Shown here in pieces: positions 34,298-46,600 of a DNA stretch of 64,000 nucleotides; within the stretch, counting starts at the first letter, position 1; every line of letters begins with the position of its first letter. The DNA lies in contig OZ038435.1 in NCBI GenBank assembly GCA_964036275.1, positions 6,330,187-6,394,186 of the forward strand. Reading direction: 5' to 3'. The notes beneath the pieces were generated by a model. That model did not search any database. It worked only from the letters and a program-made list of their open reading frames with translations, and was not told the DNA's origin. This stretch comes from Litoditis marina. Its lineage: Eukaryota > Nematoda > Chromadorea > Rhabditida > Rhabditidae. Both the position numbers and the translations under genes were made by a program.

Positions 34298-37200
34298 TCA
34301 CTCGACCGGGTAGACATCATCGATGTCACAGACACCGAAGAGGTTCGCGGCCGCCAGACAACGGTGGAACACCGGGTGACCCCAAAACTCTTTGGTGACC
34401 TCAAAGAGATCTTCATAGAAAGACGGCTCCGTGTGAGCTGCCTTGACGACTGGAGATCCATACTCGAACATGGTCCTAGGGCCGAATCTTCCGAAGATTA
34501 CTTCGAAATCGCGATCAGTATGATGCCATGGACGAAGCAACAGAGCCTTGAATAAGTATGTTATACTTCCGGCGGTCACTGACAGATTTATTAAACGTGC
34601 ATTCAGTCTTATAAGAACACTATAAAACGACCGGCATTTATTGATTATCTGCGTCTAAACTTGAACATTTGAAAAAAAAGAGTCGCTCGCCAGGGCATAT
34701 ATGTAAGTGAGATACGTGAGTTACATAACATGCACCTACTTCCTCGTAACTTAGTCAGTGGCAAACCTTGGCCAAATCCTTGTCCACATCTTAGCGACTC
34801 TTCCAGCCACTCGCCAACTCGAAGATGATGACATCCTTTAGCTTGTGAGCAACTTACAACAGCGCGTTATGCAGTTCAACTTGGCTCATGGAATCACCAT
34901 CTGAAACAAATATCAATACATGAGAAACTCAACTCAGTTTCTAAGATCTCATTAGGTACATGAGAGTATCTCAGATGCTAAAACGAAATTCTGAGGGTCT
35001 AGAACCAAGCTCTCAGAGTCTCCCAATGTTTGGTCCATAATACCAACTGAGATGCTGTATCGAGCCTCTGAGAATGTGATTAGACGGTCAGGGATACTCA
35101 AATCATCATCCTATAACTCGCTTCATGAGAGTATCTCAAACTCTAAATCGAGCATCTGAGAACTTGATATGAGTATCTCAGACACTTAAGTCAGCATCTG
35201 AGAACTCAGTTTATGATAGTATCTCAGATTCTGCCTCCTGCATCTGAGTATATTTTAAGTCGCAGACATTCAACATCTGAGAAATCTACACGAAACTCTG
35301 AGATGCTTGGGTTAATGTTCCACATATTCGAAAAGTAAGCCTCAGTGGTGCAAAAAAAAATAACACCTTCTCGGTGTACTTAAGTCTGAGCCAGAAAAAA
35401 ACTACAGAAGGGAAACATGTACTTTTATGGAAAATATGACCTACTTGACTTGGGAATTCCCTTGAGATACTCGACCAAATTTTCCATGGTGAGAGACTGG
35501 TAGTGCTTCGGGTTGAACTTGCACTTGATCACTCGGAAACCCTGTAACAAAAAACTCAAAACACTAAGTTGTGAGCATATGCTATTTGGTGAACGAGTAG
35601 AATACCGAGGAGAGAATGAACCACACAACCACAGCAACTATAAAACCTAGCCAACTCAGCAACTATGAAACCTCTCCAGAAAAGTGATAAAATTCCCCCC
35701 GCACTTGGGTTTGAGTTTATATTCAAACTAATACTCGAAATAATTGAATCAACTCACATCGTGCACCGAAGGGATCGGCTGACAGGCATCGGGCTTATGA
35801 AAAGATGCGACTATGAGTAGGTCGTAATAAAGAGAGTGACAAAAACATAAGTGCAAACAACTTGTGTCTGATCGAGTAAACCTCTATTAAAAACAAAAAT
35901 GTTCGTTAAGGGGGAGGGGGGCAGAATGGACTGTCAACTTAAGCGAAAGATCTGAGTGAAACCCAAGTGTTACCTTATCAAATAATTTAGTTGCTTTACC
36001 ACTTTTTAAATAGTTTTTATAGTTCATTTCAAATTCACAAAGGCGGTTGGAAAATCGCCTCAATTACATGCACGAGTGATCAAGGCGCCGATACTAATGA
36101 TTGATCCGGAAAAGGCGCTCTCTGCGAAAACTTTACCTTGTTTCGGCCGCCTCTCAACAAAGCACAGTCAAGCTCTCCTAGAGCGATCCGCATCAGATCC
36201 TAAAATAAATATTTCAAACTTGACCAGGTGAAGGTGATGACTACTCAAATTCAATTTCGTGATTTGAGTTCTCAGAAACCATGCTTAAAAACTCAGCTAA
36301 AAATCTTCCATTCGTAAGTTCCAAACATGTGTAATAAGCTACAGACGAAAGGCCTAATTGAATATGTTCATTAACGATTGTAAAATAACTACAGTATTTC
36401 GACAGCTCTGCATTAGAATTGATTGTTTCTCTCTCGAATGTAATATTTTCAGTTATCGGGAACATAAAATAATTAATACCGATTTTTCCTGAACAGTCGC
36501 TTCATCCATGTTGAGAATGGCGGCAAGAACATGATCTGCTCCTCCTTCTTCTTCATCTCCTCCTTCTCCTTCTCCTCCTTCTTCTTCTCCTTCATCTCCT
36601 CCATCTCCTTCTTCTTCTTCTCCTCCATCTCCATCTTCTCCTTCTTCTTCTCCTTCATCTTCTCCTTCTTCTTCTCCTTCATCTTCTCCTTCTTCTTCTT
36701 CTTCTCCTTCTCCATCTCCTTGGGCATCTCCTTCATCTTCTTGCACTGCAGCAGGCCGGCCCTAAAAGTGATACCATGTTTGAACTAAAACAAGCGAGAA
36801 ATATGATATCGAAATGGGAATATCCAAAGAGCATGCACTAGGGTTGTTAATCAACTCCAAAAAGCAAGTCAATTCCAATTCCAATTCATTTTCATTTCTC
36901 AAAAACCACTCAATTCCAATTCCAATTCTTTTGCAATTCTCAAAACAACTCAATTCCAATTCTTTTAGATTTTGAAAAACTGCTCAATTCCAATTCCGAT
37001 TCCGATCAATTCCTCGAAATCTCAGATTTTCAATTCCGATTCCATTGGAATTGATTGGAATTGATTGGAATTGATTAGAATTGACTGTGTTTCCAACTTC
37101 ATGTCAGTTTTTTTTTCAAAACACGAAGATAAACAATGTTCACTTTGGTTCCATTGAACGAGAGACATAAGGAACAATGGTAATTTGGTAATGAACAAGA

Positions 37201-39679
37201 AAAAACAGCATGGAATTGTAAATCAATTCTGAATCAATTCTGAGAGAAAATCAAGTCAATTCCAATTCCAATTTCAGTTGTCCTCATATACGAAACAAAT
37301 GGAATTGCAATTCCAGAAATTTTTTGACACACAAAAGAATTGGAATTGCAAATCCAATTCTTTTCGACAGACAAAAAGAATTGGAATTGCAATTCTTTTG
37401 GATAATTATCTCAATTCTATCAATTCCAATTCCAATTCCAATTCTAACAACCCTAGCATGCACAGAGCAGTTAATCTTGGAGAGAGTTAAAAAGCCAAAA
37501 AACATCTTACCACTAATCAACTCACGAGCCTTTTCATCTCCTTCGTGTACTCTGCTAGCATGTCATCCGGCATCGCGATAATGATGCTGTTTTATCCTTC
37601 TAATTGTTGGAGATATTTCTTCTGAAGTTCAATATTATCGAGTGCGCTACTTGAGAAATGTGACATGAGAAGAATCATTCATAATATCATAAATTATGAG
37701 TTGAACTAAAAGTTTGACCTTCCGAAGCTTGTGTTTGCTCAAAGCTCCTCCCACTGTAACGTTGGTTATCTCATGAACAACCCCGTTGGTTCGAGCTTCT
37801 CAGAATCCCAAATGGGTTTTTCAGACGCTTGTCCCAGTGTCTCATCCCAAACTCTGAAACGCTGGTTTGAGCTTCTGAGAGTCTCGAATGGGTGACTCAG
37901 ACGCTCGTCCCAGTGTCTCATCTCAAACTCTGAGACGCTGGTTCGAACTTCTCAGAATCTCGAATGGGTTTCTCAGACGCTTGTCCCAGTGTCTCATCCC
38001 AAACTCTGAGACGCTGGTTCGAGCTTCTCAGAGTCTCGAATGGGTGACTCAGACGCTCGTCCCAGTGTCTCATCTCAAACTCTGAGACGCTGGTTCGAGC
38101 TTCTCAGAATCCCGAATGGGTTTCTCAGACGCTCGTCCCAGTGTCTCATCTCAAACTCTGGGACGTTGGAACGAGCTTCTGAGAAACTGATTCGAGACCA
38201 ATGGAATAACTCAGACGATGGAATGAGCGTGGGAGAACCCCATTCGGAACTCTGAGAATCTCGAGCAAGCGTCTCATAAGAAAAATTGGTTTCTCAGAGT
38301 CTCGACTTTGAGAATCTCGAGCCAGAGATATAACAAACTTACCCTTTCGAGGTGCTTGAGCATCATGCTGATCCGAAGAAGCTCCTGCGAAGAGAACGAC
38401 CGCGAACCACAACGACCACAGTCCAATTTCTTGTAGTATTTGACGAGTTTGAGAAGAACTCCACCCGGATTGTTCTCAGGGTCGAAGATACGCGGCACAT
38501 CTTCCTCACACGCACTAAATAAAGTTATTTGTTAATAGTTCAGTTCCATCTGGCTGAGCACTGCAAAACAAACTACACAACCAGTATCGGTTCTTCTGTA
38601 GTAGATATGCGCAATATATAAAGCCACAAAACAAGTAAGAATCTAATTTAGGTTTCACTGCTACCTTACCCGCACAGCGATTTGTGAGAAGATCATATCA
38701 GTGGATATTTGAGCGAATTGACTTAAAATACACATTCTAATTAGAATCAGTGTCTGTAGAATCAGTGTCGGTGAAAGATGATGATAAGCAAGGGTGAGCT
38801 ACATATTGACAGCTCATTTTCTAAATAATTAACTTCAGTGAAGTAACTTACTGCTCTTTTTCATTGTAGATCTCGCTCATACGGATGGAATAGTCACCAA
38901 CATGGAGACGATTACGAGAGTTGTATACCTGAAAACGATATCATTACCACGTCCCAGACGTCCCAGATTGATAGTTCAGCTACTTCAAATATCCCAGGTC
39001 CCAGATGGGTTCAATAGCTACCTCAGATCTCCAAATCCCAGATAGACGTATACCTTACCTCAGATGTGAGGTAACTATTGAACCCATCTGGGACAAATGG
39101 AGCAAAAAAATATTGAAAACTCATTCATAACATGCCAAAGGCTGTGGGCATTTCATCCTATTCCCACATACTATACAACAAGTGTTGAGAAAATAAAACC
39201 GAAAACAAATCTAAGAGCAGGAAAACGCATAAGACAACCTAGGTTTTTTTCTACCATCTATATTCCTTGCCGAGTCTCTCTCAAAATTATAAGAGCAACA
39301 CCAAAGACCAGTAAGGTCCGAATAAGCAACTAAAAGTAGTCCGCTTTAGCTTCGAACACGTTAAAATTTATGATTTTTCCATCTAAAGTAGACCGATTTT
39401 CTTATTTTCGGCGAAAAAGTAGTCCGTTTTTCAAATTTTGCTGACTATTCGGACAACTTTACTGGTGTATGAGCAACACGTAAACTTCTAATTGAAAAAA
39501 AAACTCACAAAGTCGGCCTTATCAAGTCGGAGTTTGACCATTTGCAAACCAGCGGTCAACCGGTTGCGCGACCCGACGGTTTGCGCATGAGAAGCTCGAG
39601 TGGTACCACTAGCGAAAATTCTAGTCATGAAGTTCCGCGCTTGGAGATCTTGAAATTCCTGACAACGCACAAAGATGTC
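34298..39679 (-). CDS. Unknown multi-exon protein with acidic Glu/Gly/Asp repeat
   Basis: Minus-strand exons: 39679-39509, 38928-38852, 38514-38343, 37586-37526, 36761-36480, 36199-36137, 35793-35758, 35541-35445, 34900-34858, and a terminal frame from 34546 to the stop at 34298. Most phases close. The exceptions are 38343 to 37586 and 34858 to 34546, where an exon may be missing. Visible blocks: RCQEFQDLQARNFMTR, NRLHVGDYSIRMSEIYNEKE, FDPENNPGGVLLKLVKYYKK with CGRC, IIIAMPDDMLAEYTKEMKRL, an acidic run of about 75 residues, HVLAAILNMDEA, LMRIALGELDCALLRGG, HYQSLTMENLVEYLKG and a Phe/His-rich end. The acidic exon reads Lys/Glu/Met in another frame, but only the Glu/Gly/Asp frame joins both neighbours. 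More 5' exons probably exist above 39679. I do not recognise the family. Confidence 0.6.
36831..37463. mobile_element. hAT-type MITE with CAATTCCAATT interior
   Basis: The element at 36839-37455 has ends TAGGGTTGTTAATC and TCTAACAACCCTA and perfect 8-bp target duplications GCATGCAC at 36831-36838 and 37456-37463. The 617-bp interior is mostly CAATTCCAATT-type short repeats in both orientations, unlike the AACTCGAAA interior of its relatives. It lies in an intron of the minus-strand gene. Confidence 0.88.
37785..38330 (+). repeat. Short satellite array inside an intron of the unknown gene
   Basis: About six copies of the 76-bp form, with CTCTGAGACGCTGGTTCGAG, TGGGTTTCTCAGACGCTCGT and CCCAGTGTCTCATC in order. 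It is oriented like the 41-50 kb array and opposite to the 32-33.7 kb array. It lies between minus-strand exons 38343 and 37586, where the reading phase of the gene is also uncertain. Confidence 0.85.
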
Positions 39680-40579
39680 CTGAAATTGACAGATACCGAC
39701 AAGAAAACAAAGAGTAAATTTACGTATACTGGGGGTTTCTCACACCTTAATTCATTATCTCGTCTCTAAAAACCTGGAAGTTTCAGATGTTCTCTTGGAC
39801 ATCTCAGATGCTGAAAACTCAGATACTAGATTGATAACCTTAAAAGTGTTTAATTGAGATACAAGCGGTTGTTCAAGAGTTTATTGAGTGAAGCATGTCT
39901 ATGGAATGATGAAACGAAAACTACTAACCGGTACCGGTATGTCGTCCATTGCAAGCAGCAGACTGACTGGACACTGAAAATGACGTATCAGGGATATGTT
40001 TCTGTGATAACTGGAAGGGAACCGACAAAGTTAGGCGAATTACACAACCGACCAAATAGAACCAACCAAAAACCAACCAGGTTGCTTTCAAAACCAAGCG
40101 ACGTCTTTTTACAAAACCAACCCGGGTGGTTTCGGTTGGTTGTATTACTCATAATAGAGAATATTCCAAACAATAAAATTTAAATAAATTAAAATAGTAG
40201 TGTAATTAGGAACATAGAAGTTGTGAAATTCTCAGACACTCAATCATGTGAACCAGAGACAGTACGCACGGTTCCTTTTCACAATTAACATACAGTAAAC
40301 TTGATGGCAAACAACTTTATTCAACTACATTTTCTTCATTAAAATTTAAAAGTTGTATTATTTTCTTTGCACTTTCGAAACAATATGGTTACATTCTTAC
40401 TCGTGATTTGTCTTTGGTCCGCGCTTTCATTTTTTAGTTACACTGCAAGATTTGATAATTCTAACGTTGTTTTCAGGTTTCAATTCAAACTAGATATTTT
40501 TATATATCGAACCTGAGACAATGTTCGATTTACTAATGTTTTCATAATTGAAGGTGGTCTGATGTATTTTTGTTTTCAG
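39680..40579. other. Divergent intergenic region
   Basis: This lies between the leftward unknown gene and the rightward coiled-coil gene. It has an AACCAACC-rich patch near 40050-40140 and a 45-codon frame at 40385-40522 starting MVTFLLVICLWSALSFF that resembles a signal peptide but has no clear partner exon. Unfound first exons of the leftward gene may lie here. Confidence 0.4.
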
Positions 40580-40603
40580 CCTTTCATTCGTTTCGAGTCG
40601 AAT

Positions 40604-43600
40604 ATGACGCCGTGCTCCCATTCTGACAAGCCCACGGCAGTCGTGAAACCCAACACTCATGTTAGTACATTTATAAATGCAACCAATATGTAGTCTGAAA
40701 AGTTATTGTTCATCAAGTTTCAGTTTATCCATTCTCCAAAGGGACGAGTCTTTATTTTTAGCGTGTAAAAAAATGCTTTTATACACTCAATTTCCAGATA
40801 TATTAGGTTATTTATTTGAACAAAATATATTGTGTCACTCTTACTGAGCACATTCATATAACAATTTCCAGATAGTTTATTTACTGCTAAATGAGTAACT
40901 GATTATCAGGTACTAGCCTGATGTTGTGGGAAATCCATATTTATCTGAAAATTCATATATTTTGGTATTTTTCTCGAAGAACTCTGTGGAAGTGCTTTCT
41001 TGTTGAGGAAGGCCCTGTGTTGTGTTCACGTATTTGGTGTTGTAAGTGGTCCTACTTCAGTTAGCGATGGGTTGTTTGCCGCAGTATCCTACTGCCCGGG
41101 AGTCGCTTAGGGAGCTGCAGGTTGGTAATTTGGCGCTTACAAGCTCTAAGATGCGGTTCTGATTTAATGTAGATTTCTCACAACGCTGGCTCTAATGTCT
41201 CAGATACTTCATCGGTGATCTCATATAAAAACTCTGAGACGCTGGCTCAAGATTCTCAGAGTTCTGATTGGGTTTCTCAGACACTCGTTCCATTGTCTGA
41301 GATACTCTGTCGGTGATCTCATTCTCCGAACTCTGAGACGCTGGCTCTAGATTCTCAGAGTGTCGAATGTGGATTGTTTTAGTGTCTCAGATACTTCATC
41401 GGTGATCCCTGTGCTAAACTCTGAGACGCTGGATCGAGACGCTCAGAATCTCAAATGGGTTTCTCAGACACTCGTTCAAGTGTCTCAGATAATGCATCGG
41501 TGATCCCTGTGCTAAACTCTGAGACGCTGGATCGAAACTCTCAGAGTCTCGAATCGGTTTCTCAGACACTCGTTCCAGTGTCTCAGATACTTCATCGGTG
41601 ATCCCTGTGCTAAACTCTGAGACGCTGGATCGAGATGCTCAGAATCTCAAATGGGTATCTCAGACACTCGTTTCAGTGTCTCAGATACTTCATCGGTGAT
41701 CCCTGTGCTAAACTCTGAGACGCTGGATTGAGACGCTCAGAATCTCAAATGGGTTTCTCAGACACTCGTTTCAGTGTCTCAGATACTTCATCGGTGATCC
41801 CTGTGCTAAAGTCTGAGACGCTGGATCGAGACGCTCAGAATCTCAAATGGGTTTCTCAGACACTCGTTTCAGTGTCTCAGATACTTCATCGGTGATCCCT
41901 GTGCTAAACTCTGAGACGCTGGATCGAGACGCTCAGAATCTCAAATGGGTTTCTCAGACACTCGTTTCAGTGTCTCAGATACTTCATCGGTGATCCCTGT
42001 GCTAAACTCTGAGACGCTGGATCGAGACGCTCAGAATCTCAAATGGGTTTCTCAGACACTCGTTTCAGTGTCTCAGATACTTCATCGGTGATCCCTGTGC
42101 TAAACTCTGAGACGCTGGATCGAGACGCTCAGAATCTCAAATGGGTTTCTCAGACACTCGTTTCAGTGTCTCAGATACTTCATCGGTGATCCCTGTGCTA
42201 AACTCTGAGACGCTGGATCGAGACGCTCAGAATCTCAAATGGGTTTCTCAGACACTCGTTTCAGTGTCTCAGATACTTCATCGGTGATCCCTGTGCTAAA
42301 CTCTGAGACGCTGAATCGAGACGCTCAGAATCTCAAATGGGTTTCTCAGACACTCGTTTCAGTGTCTCAGATACTTCATCGGTGATCCCTGTGCTAAACT
42401 CCGAGACGCTGGATCGAGACGCTCAGAATCTCAAATGGGTTTCTCAGACACTCGTTTCAGTGTCTCAGATACTTCATCGGTGATCCCTGTGCTAAACTCC
42501 GAGACGCTGGATCGAGACGCTCAGAATCTCAAATGGGTTTCTCAGACACTCGTTCAAGTGTCTCAGATAATGCATCGGTGATCCCTGTGCTAAACTCTGA
42601 GACGCTGGATCGAAACTCTCAGAGTCTCGAATCGGTTTCTCAGACACTCGTTTTAGTGTCTCAGACACTTCATCGGTGATCCCTGTGCTAAACTCTGAGA
42701 CGCTGGATTGAGACGCTCAGAATCTCAAATGGGTTTCTCAGACACTCGTTTCAGTGTCTCAGATACTTCATCGGTGATCCCTGTGCTAAAGTCTGAGACG
42801 CTGGATCGAGACGCTCAGAATCTCAAATGGGTTTCTCAGACACTCGTTTCAGTGTCTCAGATACTTCATCGGTGATCCCTGTGCTAAACTCTGAGACGCT
42901 GGATCGAGACGCTCAGAATCTCAAATGGGTTTCTCAGACACTCGTTTCAGTGTCTCAGATACTTCATCGGTGATCCCTGTGCTAAACTCTGAGACGCTGG
43001 ATCGAGACGCTCAGAATCTCAAATGGGTTTCTCAGACACTCGTTTCAGTGTCTCAGATACTTCATCGGTGATCCCTGTGCTAAACTCTGAGACGCTGGAT
43101 CGAGACGCTCAGAATCTCAAATGGGTTTCTCAGACACTCGTTTCAGTGTCTCAGATACTTCATCGGTGATCCCTGTGCTAAACTCTGAGACGCTGAATCG
43201 AGACGCTCAGAATCTCAAATGGGTTTCTCAGACACTCGTTTCAGTGTCTCAGATACTTCATCGGTGATCCCTGTGCTAAACTCCGAGACGCTGGATCGAG
43301 ACGCTCAGAATCTCAAATGGGTTTCTCAGACACTCGTTTCAGTGTCTCAGATACTTCATCGGTGATCCCTGTGCTAAACTCTGAGACGCTGGATCGAGAC
43401 GCTCAGAATCTCAAATGGGTTTCTCAGACACTCGTTTCAGTGTCTCAGATACTTCATCGGTGATCCCTGTGCTAAACTCTGAGACGCTGGATCGAGACGC
43501 TCAGAATCTCAAATGGGTTTCTCAGACACTCGTTTCAGTGTCTCAGATACTTCATCGGTGATCCCTGTGCTAAACTCTGAGACGCTGAATCGAGACGCTC

Positions 43601-46600
43601 AGAATCTCAAATGGGTTTCTCAGACACTCGTTTCAGTGTCTCAGATACTTCATCGGTGATCCCTGTGCTAAACTCCGAGACGCTGGATCGAGACGCTCAG
43701 AATCTCAAATGGGTTTCTCAGACACTCGTTTCAGTGTCTCAGATACTTCATCGGTGATCCCTGTGCTAAACTCTGAGACGCTGGATCGAGACGCTCAGAA
43801 TCTCAAATGGGTTTCTCAGACAGTCGTTCAAGTGTCTCAGATGATGCATCGGTGATCCCCGTGCTAAACTCTGAGACGCTGAGTCGAAACTCTCAGAGTC
43901 TCGAATCGGTTTCTCAGACACTCGTTCCAGTGTCTCAGATAATGCATCGGTGATCCCTGTGCTATACTCTGAGACGCTGGGTCGAGACTCTCAGAGTCTC
44001 GAATCGGTTTCTCAGACACTCGTTCCAGTGTCTCAGATAATGCATCGGTGATCCCTGTGCTAAACTCTGAGACGCTGAGTCGAAACTCTCAGAGTCTCGA
44101 ATCGGTTTCTCAGACACTCGTTCCAGTGTCTCAGATAATGCATCGGTGATCCCTGTGCTATACTCTGAGACGCTGGGTCGAGACTCTCAGAGTCTCGAAT
44201 CGGTTTCTCAGACACTCGTTTCAGTGTCTCAGATACTTCATCGGTGATCCCTGTGCTAAACTCTGAGACGCTGGATCGAGACGCTCAGAATCTCAAATGG
44301 GTTTCTCAGACACTCGTTTCAGTGTCTCAGATACTTCATCGGTGATCCCTGTGCTAAACTCTGAGACGCTGGATTGAGACGCTCAGAATCTCAAATGGGT
44401 TTCTCAGACACTCGTTTCAGTGTCTCAGATACTTCATCGGTGATCCCTGTGCTAAAGTCTGAGACGCTGGATCGAGACGCTCAGAATCTCAAATGGGTTT
44501 CTCAGACACTCGTTTCAGTGTCTCAGATACTTCATCGGTGATCCCTGTGCTAAACTCTGAGACGCTGGATCGAGACGCTCAGAATCTCAAATGGGTTTCT
44601 CAGACACTCGTTTCAGTGTCTCAGATACTTCATCGGTGATCCCTGTGCTAAACTCTGAGACGCTGGATCGAGACGCTCAGAATCTCAAATGGGTTTCTCA
44701 GACACTCGTTTCAGTGTCTCAGATACTTCATCGGTGATCCCTGTGCTAAACTCTGAGACGCTGGATCGAGACGCTCAGAATCTCAAATGGGTTTCTCAGA
44801 CACTCGTTTCAGTGTCTCAGATACTTCATCGGTGATCCCTGTGCTAAACTCTGAGACGCTGAATCGAAACGCTCAGAATCTCAAATGGGTTTCTCAGACA
44901 CTCGTTTCAGTGTCTCAGATACTTCATCGGTGATCCCTGTGCTAAACTCCGAGACGCTGGATCGAGACGCTCAGAATCTCAAATGGGTTTCTCAGACACT
45001 CGTTTCAGTGTCTCAGATACTTCATCGGTGATCCCTGTGCTAAACTCCGAGACGCTGGATCGAGACGCTCAGAATCTCAAATGGGTTTCTCAGACACTCG
45101 TTAAAGTGTCTCAGATAATGCATCGGTGATCCCTGTGCTAAACTCTGAGACGCTGGATCGAAACTCTCAGAGTCTCGAATCGGTTTCTCAGACACTCGTT
45201 TCAGTGTCTCAGATACTTCATCGGTGATCCCTGTTCTAAACTCTGAGACGCTGGATTGAGACGCTCAGAATCTCAAATGGGTTTCTCAGACACTCGTTTC
45301 AGTGTCTCAGATACTTCATCGGTGATCCCTGTGCTAAAGTCTGAGACGCTGGATCGAGACGCTCAGAATCTCAAATGGGTTTCTCAGACACTCGTTTCAG
45401 TGTCTCAGATACTTCATCGGTGATCCCTGTGCTAAACTCTGAGACGCTGGATCGAGACGCTCAGAATCTCAAATGGGTTTCTCAGACACTCGTTTCAGTG
45501 TCTCAGATACTTCATCGGTGATCCCTGTGCTAAACTCTGAGACGCTGGATCGAGACGCTCAGAATCTCAAATGGGTTTCTCAGACACTCGTTTCAGTGTC
45601 TCAGATACTTCATCGGTGATCCCTGTGCTAAACTCTGAGACGCTGGATTGAGACGCTCAGAATCTCAAATGGGTTTCTCAGACACTCGTTTCAGTGTCTC
45701 AGATACTTCATCGGTGATCCCTGTGCTAAACTCTGAGACGCTGAATCGAGACGCTCAGAATCTCAAATGGGTTTCTCAGACACTCGTTTCAGTGTCTCAG
45801 ATACTTCATCGGTGATCCCTGTGCTAAACTCTGAGACGCTGGATCGAGACGCTCAGAATCTCAAATGGGTTTCTCAGACACTCGTTTCAGTGTCTCAGAT
45901 ACTTCATCGGTGATCCCTGTGCTAAACTCTGAGACGCTGGATCGAGACGCTCAGAATCTCAAATGGGTTTCTCAGACACTCGTTTCAGTGTCTCAGATAC
46001 TTCATCGGTGATCCCTGTGCTAAACTCTGAGACGCTGGATCGAGACGCTCAGAATCTCAAATGGGTTTCTCAGACACTCGTTTCAGTGTCTCAGATACTT
46101 CATCGGTGATCCCTGTGCTAAACTCTGAGACGCTGAATCGAGACGCTCAGAATCTCAAATGGGTTTCTCAGACACTCGTTTCAGTGTCTCAGATACTTCA
46201 TCGGTGATCCCTGTGCTAAACTCCGAGACGCTGAGTCGAAACTCTCAGAGTCTCGAATCGGTTTCTCAGACACTCGTTCCAGTGTCTCAGATAATGCATC
46301 GGTGATCCCTGTGCTAAACTCTGAGACGCTGGATCGAGACGCTCAGAATCTCAAATGGGTTTCTCAGACAGTCGTTTCAGTGTCTCAGATACTTCATCGG
46401 TGATCCCTGTGCTAAACTCCGAGACGCTGAGTCGAAACTCTCAGAGTCTCGAATCGGTTTCTCAGACACTCGTTCCAGTGTCTCAGATAATGCATCGGTG
46501 ATCCCTGTGCTATACTCTGAGACGCTGGGTCGAGACTCTCAGAGTCTCGAATCGGTTTCTTAGACACTCGTTTCAGTGTCTCAGATACTTCATCGGTGAT

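Noticed and set aside
36473..36736. Lys/Glu/Met frame through the acidic repeat exon
   Set aside because: Only the Glu/Gly/Asp frame is compatible with the phase of both neighbouring exons, and it ends in a more protein-like segment.
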